Shown: piece after piece, positions 34,437 through 42,187 of the stretch
Position numbering within the stretch: the stretch's first letter is position 1
How the letters are laid out: every line of letters begins with the position of its first letter
Notes under the pieces: generated by a model
Seen by the model: the letters and a program-made list of their open reading frames with translations, nothing else
Told to the model about the DNA's origin: nothing
Databases searched by the model: none
Assembly (NCBI RefSeq): GCF_026340465.1
Contig: NZ_JAPEPC010000001.1
Location: 7,021,501-7,085,500, forward strand
DNA from: Streptomyces sp. NBC_01306
GTDB lineage: Bacteria; Actinomycetota; Actinomycetes; Streptomycetales; Streptomycetaceae
Length of the DNA stretch: 64,000 nt
Reading direction: 5' to 3'
Position numbers and translations under genes: made by a program

Positions 34437-35759
34437 ATGGCGAAGGACAGCCCCGTACTCGATGTGGTGACGGAATCCCTTGCGGAGCTCCACGACCGGC
34501 TCGGCGCACTGCGGGACGGCGCGGTCGCCACCTACATCCCGCAGCTGGCGCTCGCGGACCCGGACACCTTCGGGCTCTCGCTGGTGAGCATGTACGGACA
34601 CCGGTACCGGGCGGGCGACGCGGAACTGCCGTTCACCATCCAGTCGGTGTCGAAGCCGTTCGTGTACGCGCTCGTCCTCTCGCTGCTCGGCCTCGACGAG
34701 GTGACCCGGTGGGTGGGTACCGAGCCGAGCGGCGAGGGTTTCAGCGCCATCAGCCTGGAGCCGGACACGGGTCGGCCGGACAACGCGATGATCAACGCGG
34801 GGGCCATCGCCACCACCGCCCTGGTGCCGGGGCCCACCGACGCGGAGCGCTTCGAGCGCATCCTGGACTGTCTGAGCCGCTTCGCCGGCCGCCGGCTGGA
34901 CGTCGACGAGACCGTGCACGCCTCCGAGGCGGAAACCGGTGACCGCAACCGCGCGCTCGCGTATCTGATGAGCAGCCTCGGGGCACTGCCCGGTCCGCCC
35001 TCGGTCGTGGACACCTACTTCAGGCAGTGCGCGGTACGGGTCACCACCGGCGACCTCGCGGTGATGGCAGCGACCCTGGGCAACGGGGGCGTCAACCCGG
35101 TGACCGGCGAGACGGTGGTGTCCGAGACCGTCGCCTGCCAGGTCCTCGCAGTGATGGCGTCCTGCGGGATGTACGACGCGTCCGGTGCGTGGCTGCTGCG
35201 GGTGGGTCTGCCCGCGAAGAGCGGGGTGTCCGGCGGGCTCATCGCGGTGAGCCCGGCCCGGTTCGGGGTCGCCGTACACAGTCCGCCCCTCGACGCCACC
35301 GGCACTCCGGTGCGCGGTATCGAGGCGCTGCGGGAGCTGTCCGAGCGGTTCGGGCTGCATATGATGCGCCACCCCACGCTGTCCGCCCCCACGATCACCG
35401 AGGCGGACCACGGGACGCGGACGGGGCTGGTGGCCGCACAGGGCGCCCTTGACTTCACCGCGGCCGAACGGCTGCTGCACGGGCTGTCCGATGTGGTCCC
35501 GGAGTCCGGCGGCTGGGTGGTGCTCGACCTGCTCGACGTCACCAGCGTGGAACCCTCGGGCGCCTCGGTCGTGGCCTCCGCGCTGGCCCGGCTGGAGGGG
35601 GAGGGGCACCGGGTGGCCGTCGTGGTCGATCCGCGCGCGCCGGGCGGATCGAGACTGACGCCCTGGCGGCGGTTCCCGTCCCGTGAGGAGGCCGTCGCCT
35701 GGTGCGAGCGGGGGCGGTCCGCCGGGAGCGCGAACGACCCTCGTACCGGGGCGGGCTGA
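34437..35759 (+). CDS. glsA: Glutaminase A with C-terminal STAS domain
   Basis: 440 residues. The glutaminase domain (about 1-310) has the SxxK catalytic pair in IQSVSKPF, MINAGAIATT, and VTTGDLAVMAATLGNGGVNP, and converts glutamine to glutamate and ammonia. The last 100 residues (GGWVVLDLLDVTSVEPSGASVV) form a STAS domain like those of anti-sigma-factor antagonists. GlsA-STAS fusions are known in actinobacteria. The STAS part may bind a nucleotide or a partner protein. No strong ribosome-binding site is visible before the ATG. Confidence 0.92.
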   Translation: MAKDSPVLDVVTESLAELHDRLGALRDGAVATYIPQLALADPDTFGLSLVSMYGHRYRAGDAELPFTIQSVSKPFVYALVLSLLGLDEVTRWVGTEPSGEGFSAISLEPDTGRPDNAMINAGAIATTALVPGPTDAERFERILDCLSRFAGRRLDVDETVHASEAETGDRNRALAYLMSSLGALPGPPSVVDTYFRQCAVRVTTGDLAVMAATLGNGGVNPVTGETVVSETVACQVLAVMASCGMYDASGAWLLRVGLPAKSGVSGGLIAVSPARFGVAVHSPPLDATGTPVRGIEALRELSERFGLHMMRHPTLSAPTITEADHGTRTGLVAAQGALDFTAAERLLHGLSDVVPESGGWVVLDLLDVTSVEPSGASVVASALARLEGEGHRVAVVVDPRAPGGSRLTPWRRFPSREEAVAWCERGRSAGSANDPRTGAG

Positions 35760-35797
35760 GGAACTCAGGGCCGCTGCCGGCGGCGGACGAGCCGATC

Positions 35798-35833
35798 GGG
35801 GGCGGACCCGCGCAGTCTCGCGGATCCGCCCCC
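35798..35833. terminator. Bidirectional terminator between glsA and GH16 gene
   Basis: GGGGGCGGA at 35798-35806 pairs with TCCGCCCCC at 35825-35833, and the inner CCGCG/CGCGG extends the stem. It lies between convergent genes. Confidence 0.7.
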
Positions 35834-35906
35834 CGGGTGTCTCAATGCGGGCAAGTCGCCGTGCTGTTGGTGTGCTGGTGCCGCCGTGTCCGAACGCAGC
35901 CGTGTC

Positions 35907-36812
35907 TCAGTGCTGCCGGGCTGTCCCGGCCGCTGGTGCGGTGTTGCTGGTGGTGACCTGTACGTCGTCGACGACCAGCTGCTGCGGGAAGGCGGTGCTG
36001 CCGTCCGGGTCGCCCGGCCAGTATCCGCCGACGGCCAGGTTGAGGATCAGGAAGAAGGGCTTGTTGAACACCCACTGGTTTCCGCCCACGTCGGCGGGCG
36101 TACGGGTCTGGTAGACGTTCCCGTCCACGGACCACTTGATGGAGTCGGGCGCCCAGTCGACGGCGAACGTGTGGAAGTCGTCGGAGAACGCCTGGCCGCC
36201 CGGGAGTGAATAGGGGGCGCCGATGCCGGCCGAGCCGGAGTAGCCCGGGCCGTGGATGGTGCCATGGACGGTCGACGGTTCGAAGCCGACGTTCTCCATC
36301 ACGTCGATCTCACCGGAGTTGGGCCAGCCGACCTGTCCGATGTCGTCACCCAGCATCCAGAACGCGGGCCACATGCCCTGCCCCTTGGGGATCTTCATCC
36401 GGGCCTCGACATGGCCGTACGCGGCCGAGAACTTGCCCGAGGTGTTCAGCCGCGCCGATGTGTACTCGCACGAGCCGTACCAGCACTGGTAGTTGTTCGG
36501 ATTCTCCTTGCGTGCCGTGATGACCAAATGGCCCTGGCCGTCGAGCGCGGCGTTGGCGTTGCCCGGGGTGTAGTACTCGCGTTCGTGGTTGTCGACGTTG
36601 TCGCCGGTCTCCGTCTGCCACTTGCTGCCGTCGACGGCGGAGCCCGCCGGACCGTCGAAGGTGTCGGAGAAGGCTCCGCCGGCCGCCTTCACTGCCGGAC
36701 GGCCGGTGGATGAGGGGTTGTCGGCGCTCGCGGTGGACGCGACGACCGGGGCGAGGAGCAGGGCTGAAGCGGTGGCGACGAGGAGCCGCCGGGTCAGGCG
36801 TGTGGAGGCCAT
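35907..36812 (-). CDS. Secreted GH16 endo-beta-glucanase (laminarinase-like)
   Basis: 301 residues with a signal peptide ending near ASTASA. The mature domain has the GH16 active site EIDVMEN, with nucleophile Glu168 and acid Glu173, preceded by MWPAFWMLGDD. YTSARLNTSGKFSAAYGHVEARMKIPKGQG is typical of the laminarinase group, which cuts beta-1,3- or mixed-linked glucans. No carbohydrate-binding module is attached. It is expressed from a strong promoter that overlaps a perfect operator. Confidence 0.9.
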   Translation of the reverse strand: MASTRLTRRLLVATASALLLAPVVASTASADNPSSTGRPAVKAAGGAFSDTFDGPAGSAVDGSKWQTETGDNVDNHEREYYTPGNANAALDGQGHLVITARKENPNNYQCWYGSCEYTSARLNTSGKFSAAYGHVEARMKIPKGQGMWPAFWMLGDDIGQVGWPNSGEIDVMENVGFEPSTVHGTIHGPGYSGSAGIGAPYSLPGGQAFSDDFHTFAVDWAPDSIKWSVDGNVYQTRTPADVGGNQWVFNKPFFLILNLAVGGYWPGDPDGSTAFPQQLVVDDVQVTTSNTAPAAGTARQH

Positions 36813-37287
36813 GGTTCTCCCTTCCGGTGCACGGATCAGGTGCGCTGAACGGGCATGTATGACATGGATATGACAGACATGCGCAACAAGGCCGCCCGGG
36901 GGAGCGCGGCGGCCGGGGTGGGGGGTGCGCGGTTCACTTCGAGATTTAAGAAGTGAACCAACCCGCTGTCAAGGCCTTGGTATGTACCACTCCGGGTAAA
37001 GGTGAATTCATGCCTGAACGCATGGAAGTGAAAAGGGATATGTGTCCGAGTTGTGTGTTCGAGAACTGAAAGGAGAGCGCGCCGGGAGGGCTTGACGATC
37101 CGTCCGGACCGGACCCCCGGAATTCACCAGGGCGACAGCGGCCGGGACCCCGTACGCCAACTGACCGGTGATCCACGGTGATTGGTTACGGGAGTGAAGC
37201 CCGGGGCGCCTGTGCGACCGGTGGCGCGGGGGCGGTACCCTGCGCGCGCACCGCCAAACGGGCGGCGCAGCATGTGTGGAGGATTCT
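36813..37287. other. Intergenic region between GH16 and LAETG protein genes
   Basis: About 475 bases hold divergent promoters. The GH16 side has a clear promoter and operator (listed next). Bases 36855-36885 are rich in ATGACA/CATG words in the GH16 leader. No gene was supported. Confidence 0.5.
36931..36972 (-). promoter_or_regulatory. GH16 promoter with perfect 10-bp inverted-repeat operator
   Basis: On the minus strand, TTGACA (36967-36972) and TTAAAT (36944-36949) are 17 nt apart, near consensus. GGTTCACTTC (36931-36940) and GAAGTGAACC (36950-36959) form a perfect inverted repeat around a 9-nt spacer that holds the -10. A dimeric regulator bound here would block RNA polymerase, so glucanase expression is probably repressed without inducer. 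Confidence 0.8.
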
Positions 37288-37914
37288 GTGACCGTTTCCA
37301 ATAGATCGTGGCGGCTCCGGGGGGCTTTCATAGCCGCAGCGGCGAGTGTGGTCGGCGTCGGTCTGTGTGCTGTCCCGGCTCAGGCGCACACTCCGACGTG
37401 GAGCGTTTCGTGCTCCGAGGTCACCCTTGACCTCACGGCGTACAACCCCGGCGTCACCAACACCGTGACCGTCAGCGTGGACGGGAAGGACATCCTCCCC
37501 ACGGAGAAGTTCGGCTCGTCGGTCAACAAGACCCTGCCGCTGGGTGAGCACACCAAGCCGCTCACCGTGCACCTGGTCGTGAAGGCCGGCGACGGGGACC
37601 AGTTCTCGAAGGACGACACGAAGACGGCACCGGTCTGCGCCACGCCGCCCCCCACGGCGCCGCCCGTCACGCAGACCCCGACGGGGGCCCCGAGCTCCGC
37701 GGCCCCCGCCCCGAGCAAGTCCCCGAGCTCCGCGCCCAGCAGCCCGGCAGCGGCGGCCCCCGCGCCGTCGCCGAGCGCCAGTGCGCCGTCGGACCTGGCC
37801 GAGACCGGTTCCTCCAGCGCCACGCCGCTCATCGCGGGTGCGGCTGCCGTGGTCATCCTCGCCGGTGGCGGCATCATGTTCGCCGCACGCAAGCGCCGCA
37901 GCAGCGAGAACTGA
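37288..37914 (+). CDS. LAETG-type sortase-anchored surface protein
   Basis: 208 residues from a GTG at 37288, with GGAGG 5 nt upstream. A signal peptide ends at AQAHT. A single small beta-rich domain with two Cys (VSCSEVTLDL and APVCATP) is followed by a long Pro/Ser/Ala stalk, then LAETG, a hydrophobic helix and RKRRSS. This is a substrate for class E sortases, which use LAxTG in Streptomyces. The domain resembles small surface proteins carried with aerial growth, but no family was firmly identified. Confidence 0.82.
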   Translation: MTVSNRSWRLRGAFIAAAASVVGVGLCAVPAQAHTPTWSVSCSEVTLDLTAYNPGVTNTVTVSVDGKDILPTEKFGSSVNKTLPLGEHTKPLTVHLVVKAGDGDQFSKDDTKTAPVCATPPPTAPPVTQTPTGAPSSAAPAPSKSPSSAPSSPAAAAPAPSPSASAPSDLAETGSSSATPLIAGAAAVVILAGGGIMFAARKRRSSEN

Positions 37915-37923
37915 ACCACCACG

Positions 37924-37955
37924 ACTGCCGGCGCCTCCGTGTGAGCGCCGGCAGT
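37924..37955 (+). terminator. Terminator of the LAETG protein gene
   Basis: ACTGCCGGCGC at 37924-37934 pairs with GCGCCGGCAGT at 37945-37955 around a 10-nt loop, 10 bases after the stop codon. Confidence 0.75.
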
Positions 37956-38072
37956 TCTGTGTGCGGGGGCTTCGGTGTCCCGTTCCGGAGGACATGCCCT
38001 ACTGCCCTACCGGCTCAGCATGGCGCCGCCATTGACGTGCAGGATCTGTCGGGTCAGGAGAGCCGGATGCCC

Positions 38073-38477
38073 TCACACCTTGCGGTAGTCGTACGCCTCC
38101 ACGGCCGCGGCCTCCACCGCGTCCAGGTCGCCCCCCGCTGAGGCGGTGACCATGGCCGCCACCGAACCCTCCAGGAACGGCGCGTCCACCAGCCTTGTGC
38201 CGTCCGGGAGTTCGTCGCCCTCGGCCAGTAGCGTCTTCACGGTCAGTACCGCGCTGCCGAGATCCACGAGGACCGCCACACCGGCACCCCGGTCCACCGC
38301 CGCGGCTGCCGCCGAGATCAGCTCCGAACTGGTACCGAGGCCGCCGTCCGGAGTTCCGCCCGCGGCAGCGACCGGGGCGGTCGTCGCTCCGCCGGCCAGA
38401 CCGGTCGCCAGCTCGGCAACAGCCGCCGCGACCGGCGCGCTGTGGGACACCAGGACGATCCCGACCAGGGCGCTCAT
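38073..38477 (-). CDS. dhaM: Dihydroxyacetone kinase phosphotransferase subunit DhaM
   Basis: 134 residues of the EIIA-mannose-like fold. The phosphorylated His is His12 in IVLVSHSAP. It takes phosphate from HPr and passes it to ADP bound on DhaL. Only the EIIA-like domain is present; E. coli DhaM has extra HPr and EI-like parts, so general PTS proteins encoded elsewhere must donate. It overlaps dhaL by 4 bp (ATGA). Confidence 0.92.
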   Translation of the reverse strand: MSALVGIVLVSHSAPVAAAVAELATGLAGGATTAPVAAAGGTPDGGLGTSSELISAAAAAVDRGAGVAVLVDLGSAVLTVKTLLAEGDELPDGTRLVDAPFLEGSVAAMVTASAGGDLDAVEAAAVEAYDYRKV

Positions 38478-39070
38478 GCGGCGGCCTCCGCCAGGGCGCC
38501 GAACAGCAGCGCCGAAGACGTCGCCCCCGGATCCTGGTGGCCGATGCTGCGCTCGCCGAGATAGCTCGCCCGGCCCTTGCGCGCCAGCATCGGTACGGTC
38601 GCGAGAGCACCGTCACCCGCTGCCTTCGCCGCCGCGGCGAAGGACTCCCCGAGCGCGTCGGCAGCGGGCAGCAGCGCATCCAGCATCGTCTTGTCGCCCG
38701 CGGCCGCGCCACCGAGCCGGCCCACCGCCTCGGTCCCGGCCTTCAGCGCAGCGGACAACTGCTCCCGGTCGACGGAGGGGGAGTCGCCGAGCGTCTTGCC
38801 GGTACGGCGCAGCAGCGTCCCGTACAGCGGTCCGGACGCCCCGCCGACGGTGGAGATGAGCTGCCGGCCGGCCAGTGTGAGGATCGCGCCCGGAGTCTGC
38901 GGGGCCTCCTTCTCCAGCGCGTCCTGCACGGCGGCGAACCCGCGCCGCAGATTGCTGCCGTGGTCGGCGTCGCCGATGGCCGAGTCGAGTTCGGTCAGCC
39001 GGTCCGCCTCCCTGTCGACGGCCGCGGCCGTCCCGGCCATCCAGCGGCGGAAGAATTCGGCGTCGAGCAC
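38474..39070 (-). CDS. dhaL: Dihydroxyacetone kinase ADP-binding subunit DhaL
   Basis: 198 residues. The Mg-nucleotide site is the Asp cluster in ELDSAIGDADHGSN, at about residues 28-40. Further motifs, such as GGASGPLYGTLL and a C-terminal DPGATSSALLFGAL, are typical of DhaL. It binds ADP permanently and transfers phosphate to dihydroxyacetone held on DhaK. It lies 33 bp after dhaK. Confidence 0.93.
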   Translation of the reverse strand: MLDAEFFRRWMAGTAAAVDREADRLTELDSAIGDADHGSNLRRGFAAVQDALEKEAPQTPGAILTLAGRQLISTVGGASGPLYGTLLRRTGKTLGDSPSVDREQLSAALKAGTEAVGRLGGAAAGDKTMLDALLPAADALGESFAAAAKAAGDGALATVPMLARKGRASYLGERSIGHQDPGATSSALLFGALAEAAA

Positions 39071-39103
39071 AGGTCCTCCTTGGTGAGTCGGTGCACGGGA
39101 CGG

Positions 39104-40096
39104 TCAGCAGCCCCAGCGCAGCGCGGCGGTGCTCACCGGCGCGTCCCACAACCGCAGCAACTCCTCGTCCACCTGGCAGAGCGTCACCGAGCAGCCTGCC
39201 ATGTCGAGTGAGGTCACATAGTTCCCCACGAGGGTACGGGCGACGGTCACGCCACGCTCGGCCAGTACCCGGTGCACCTCGGCGTTGAAGCCGTACAGCT
39301 CCAGCAGGGGAGTCGCCCCGGCGCCGTTCACCAGCGCGATGACCGGAAGTTCCGGCCGTAGATCCTCCAGGACGGCGTCCACCGCGTAGTCCGCGATCTC
39401 CCGCGAGGTCATCATCGCGCGCCGCTCACGCCCCGGCTCGCCGTGGATCCCGACGCCCAACTCCAGCTGCCCGGACGGAAGGTCGAAGGTGGGGCCGCCC
39501 TTGGCGGGCGTACTGCAGGCGCTCAGAGCCACCCCGAAGGACCGCGCACTGGCACATACCTTCCGGGCGACGGCCTCGACCCGCTCCAGCGACGCGCCCT
39601 CGTCGGCCGCGGCCCCCGCCAGTTTCTCCACGAAGAGAGTGGCCCCGGTGCCGCGCCGGCCGGCGGTGAAGGTGCTGTCGCTCACCGCCACGTCATCGTT
39701 GACCAGCACCTTGGCGACCCGTACGCCTTCGTCCTCCGCGAGCTCGGCCGCCATGTCGAAGTTGAGCACGTCGCCCGTGTAGTTCTTCACGATGAACAGC
39801 ACGCCTTCACCGCTGTCGACGGCTGCCGCGGCCCGCACCATCTGATCGGGCACCGGAGAGGTGAACACCTCGCCGGGGCAGGCGGCGGAGAGCATCCCGC
39901 GCCCGACGAACCCGCCGTGCAGCGGCTCGTGCCCCGACCCGCCGCCCGAGACCAGCGCGACCTTCCCGGCCACGGGTGCGTCGCCCCGTACGATCACCCG
40001 GTTCTCGACATCGACGGACAGCTCAGGATGCGCGGCCGCCATGCCTCGCAGGGCGTCCGCGACCACCGTTTCCGGGACATTGATCAGCATGTTCAT
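39104..40096 (-). CDS. dhaK: Dihydroxyacetone kinase substrate-binding subunit DhaK
   Basis: 330 residues from the ATG at 40094-40096, with GGAGG 6 nt upstream. His218 in GVGIHGEPG is the residue that binds dihydroxyacetone covalently in this family, and SGGGSGHEP at 50-58 forms the phosphate loop. With DhaL and DhaM it makes dihydroxyacetone phosphate at the expense of PEP, giving entry of glycerol-derived C3 units to glycolysis. No DhaS/DhaQ/DhaR regulator is next to it. Confidence 0.95.
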   Translation of the reverse strand: MNMLINVPETVVADALRGMAAAHPELSVDVENRVIVRGDAPVAGKVALVSGGGSGHEPLHGGFVGRGMLSAACPGEVFTSPVPDQMVRAAAAVDSGEGVLFIVKNYTGDVLNFDMAAELAEDEGVRVAKVLVNDDVAVSDSTFTAGRRGTGATLFVEKLAGAAADEGASLERVEAVARKVCASARSFGVALSACSTPAKGGPTFDLPSGQLELGVGIHGEPGRERRAMMTSREIADYAVDAVLEDLRPELPVIALVNGAGATPLLELYGFNAEVHRVLAERGVTVARTLVGNYVTSLDMAGCSVTLCQVDEELLRLWDAPVSTAALRWGC

Positions 40097-40445
40097 TGGT
40101 GTCCTCCAGTGACGCAGGCGGGTAGGCCGCTGAGCTGTCTTTTCCCTGGTCGGGCAAGGTGCCGCTAGTTGTTGGTCCTGGATTTTTATCAGCATAGTCG
40201 TCAGGCGGGGGAGTGTGGAGGACAACCAGCGGGTGTCGGGCGCGAGCGGGACACCGGAGCACAAGCCGATGTACGGCGCGGTGAACCGCGTGGTGCGGTG
40301 CCCGGAGGACCGGTCCGGTCGGGCCGGTCTGGCCCGCGTCTTCCTGAACGCAGTCTGAACACGTTCGTTCCCGGCGTGACCCGTGTGGGACGGGCGTTGT
40401 TGGGCAGCGCGGAACAGGGTGACCTCCGGTAAGGGAGATGGATTG
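40097..40445. other. Divergent region between dhaK and the isocitrate-lyase-family gene
   Basis: About 350 bases without a supported gene. It has a short AT-rich tract near 40180-40200 that may be the dhaK promoter, and a CCTGAAC direct-repeat motif at 40343-40360 on the side of the next gene. Confidence 0.4.
40343..40360 (+). promoter_or_regulatory. CCTGAAC direct-repeat site (candidate response-regulator site)
   Basis: CTGAAC occurs at 40344-40349 and again at 40355-40360, 11 bp apart, the spacing used by OmpR-family regulators. The 18-mer is highly similar to the inverse complement of the site at 41331-41347. Confidence 0.45.
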
Positions 40446-41300
40446 ATGCGTCACGGAAACGCGCTGCGCGATGCGATCGGTGCGGCGGGAACGACGCCCT
40501 TGATCGGCGTGTACGACATGTACTCGGCCTCGATCGCGGCCTCGCACTACGACGGGATGTTCGTGTCGGGCTTCGGCTTCGCGGCATCTCACTACGGGCT
40601 GCCGGACATCGGGTTCATCGCCTGGCCGGACATGCTGGCCTTCGTGGAGCGGCTCCGCGGAGCCTTCCCGGCCCATCATCTGCTGGTGGATGTCGATGAC
40701 GGCTACGGCGATCCGGAAGTGGCCTGCCACGTCGTGCGACGTCTGGAGCGTGTCGGCGCATCGGGTGTGATCCTGGAGGACCAGAAGCGCCCCCGCCGGT
40801 GCGGACACGTGGCCGGGAAGCAGATCCTGCCGCTCGACGAGTACCTCGACAAGCTGGAGCGTGTGCTGGCCTGCCGGACCGATTTGCTGGTGGTGGCGCG
40901 GACGGATGCCACCGACGAGGACGAGATCCTGAGGCGGGCCAAGGCGCTGGCGGCCACCGACGCGGACGTGGTGCTGGTCGACGGGGTGCGCGATGTTGCG
41001 GCGATCCGGCGCATCCGGGAAAGCGTCGGTGACAAACCCCTGCTGTTCAACCAGATCGCGGGAGGCCGCTCCCCGCGGCTTTCCCTGCCCGAGCTGGGCG
41101 AAGTCGGTGTCGACGTGGCGATCTACAGCACGCCCTGCCTGTTCGCCGCGCACGAGGCGATGGACAGAGCGCTGGCCGGCCTCCGGGCCGCGGACGGGCG
41201 ACTGCCTGCCGCCGAGGACGAACACGGCATCGGTGTCGTTCAGTCCATCGAGCTGTTGAACCGCAATCTTCGGAGAGCACGCACGGCTCCTGCGCTATGA
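40446..41300 (+). CDS. Isocitrate lyase / PEP mutase-superfamily enzyme
   Basis: 284 residues from the ATG at 40446. The Mg-binding DVDDGYG at 82-88 and EDQKRPRRCGH at 111-121 follow the plan of methylisocitrate lyase. The Cys at 119 in RCGH is the lyase catalytic residue and argues for a lyase rather than a phosphomutase. IGVYDMYSASIA replaces the more common PGAYD.LSA start. The substrate could be a 2-methylisocitrate-like or dimethylmalate-like acid. It is alone in its strand block and has a CCTGAAC motif upstream. Confidence 0.8.
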   Translation: MRHGNALRDAIGAAGTTPLIGVYDMYSASIAASHYDGMFVSGFGFAASHYGLPDIGFIAWPDMLAFVERLRGAFPAHHLLVDVDDGYGDPEVACHVVRRLERVGASGVILEDQKRPRRCGHVAGKQILPLDEYLDKLERVLACRTDLLVVARTDATDEDEILRRAKALAATDADVVLVDGVRDVAAIRRIRESVGDKPLLFNQIAGGRSPRLSLPELGEVGVDVAIYSTPCLFAAHEAMDRALAGLRAADGRLPAAEDEHGIGVVQSIELLNRNLRRARTAPAL

Positions 41301-41330
41301 CGCCCGGCATATGAGGGCCAGGGCGCAGCG

Positions 41331-41347
41331 CTCAGGATGTGTTCAGG
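41331..41347 (+). promoter_or_regulatory. TCAGG direct-repeat site (candidate response-regulator site)
   Basis: CTCAGG at 41331-41336 and TTCAGG at 41342-41347 are 11 bp apart and end just before the COG4705 gene start. The complement reads CCTGAACACATCCTGAG, the same motif as at 40343-40360. Confidence 0.45.
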
Positions 41348-41353
41348 TTCCTG

Positions 41354-42187
41354 ATGGCACGGTCTGGCGTCATGACATCCGATACGTACAGCAGGCCCGG
41401 CGCAGCTCGTGGTCACGGTCTGCGCTGGAACAAGGTTCCCGAGGTCACCGTCTACTTCTGGGTGATCAAAGTGCTCTGCACGACGGTCGGCGAGACCGGG
41501 GCCGACTATCTCAATTCCCAGCTGGGGCTGGGGCTGACCGGTACCTCGCTCGTGATGAGTGTGTTGCTGGTGGTGGCCCTGGTCGTGCAGTTTCGCTGCA
41601 CCGCCTACCGGCCGGGGATCTACTGGCTGGCTGTGGTGCTGATCAGTGTGGTCGGAACCCTGATCAGCGACAATCTGACCGACAACGTGGGAGTGCCGCT
41701 GCAGGACACCACCGCTGTGTTCGCCGTGGTGCTCGCGGTGGTGTTCGTCGCCTGGTTCAGGGCCGAGCGGACGCTCTCCATCCACAACATCGACACGGTG
41801 AGCCGGGAGGTCTACTACTGGCTTGCTGTGCTGTTCACCTTCGCGCTGGGCACGGCCGCCGGTGACCTCGTCGCCGAGCAACTGGCCCTGGGCTACTGGG
41901 TGTCCGCGGTGCTGTTCGCGCTGGCCATCGCCGCGATCGGGGTGGCGCACTTCGCGATGGGCCTGAACGCCGTATGGAGTTTCTGGATCGCCTATGTGCT
42001 CACGCGCCCGCTGGGAGCATCCATGGGTGACTACCTCTCGCAGCCGACCGGCGACGGCGGGCTCGGCCTGGGAACCGTGGTGACCAGTGTGTTGTTCCTG
42101 GCGGTGATCCTGGGACTGGTCGTGTATCTGACCGTCGCGCGACGGGATGCGACGGAGCCCAGGGAGCTCATCCGGTCGGCAGACTGA
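41354..42187 (+). CDS. COG4705-family multi-pass membrane protein
   Basis: 277 residues from the ATG at 41354, or 271 from the ATG at 41372; neither has a strong ribosome-binding site. It has about eight hydrophobic helices in repeated blocks. The recurring pattern WNKVPEVTVYFWVIKVLCTTVGETGADYL and EVYYWLAVLFTFALGTAAGDLVAE shows an internal duplication. COG4705 proteins are common beside two-component systems, and here the kinase gene is convergent and overlaps the 3' end by 20 bp. Function unknown. Confidence 0.8.
   Translation: MARSGVMTSDTYSRPGAARGHGLRWNKVPEVTVYFWVIKVLCTTVGETGADYLNSQLGLGLTGTSLVMSVLLVVALVVQFRCTAYRPGIYWLAVVLISVVGTLISDNLTDNVGVPLQDTTAVFAVVLAVVFVAWFRAERTLSIHNIDTVSREVYYWLAVLFTFALGTAAGDLVAEQLALGYWVSAVLFALAIAAIGVAHFAMGLNAVWSFWIAYVLTRPLGASMGDYLSQPTGDGGLGLGTVVTSVLFLAVILGLVVYLTVARRDATEPRELIRSAD

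Noticed and set aside
37681..37790. Repetitive Pro/Ser/Ala codons, considered as a DNA repeat array
   Set aside because: They encode the wall-spanning stalk of the LAETG protein; the repetition is at the protein composition level.
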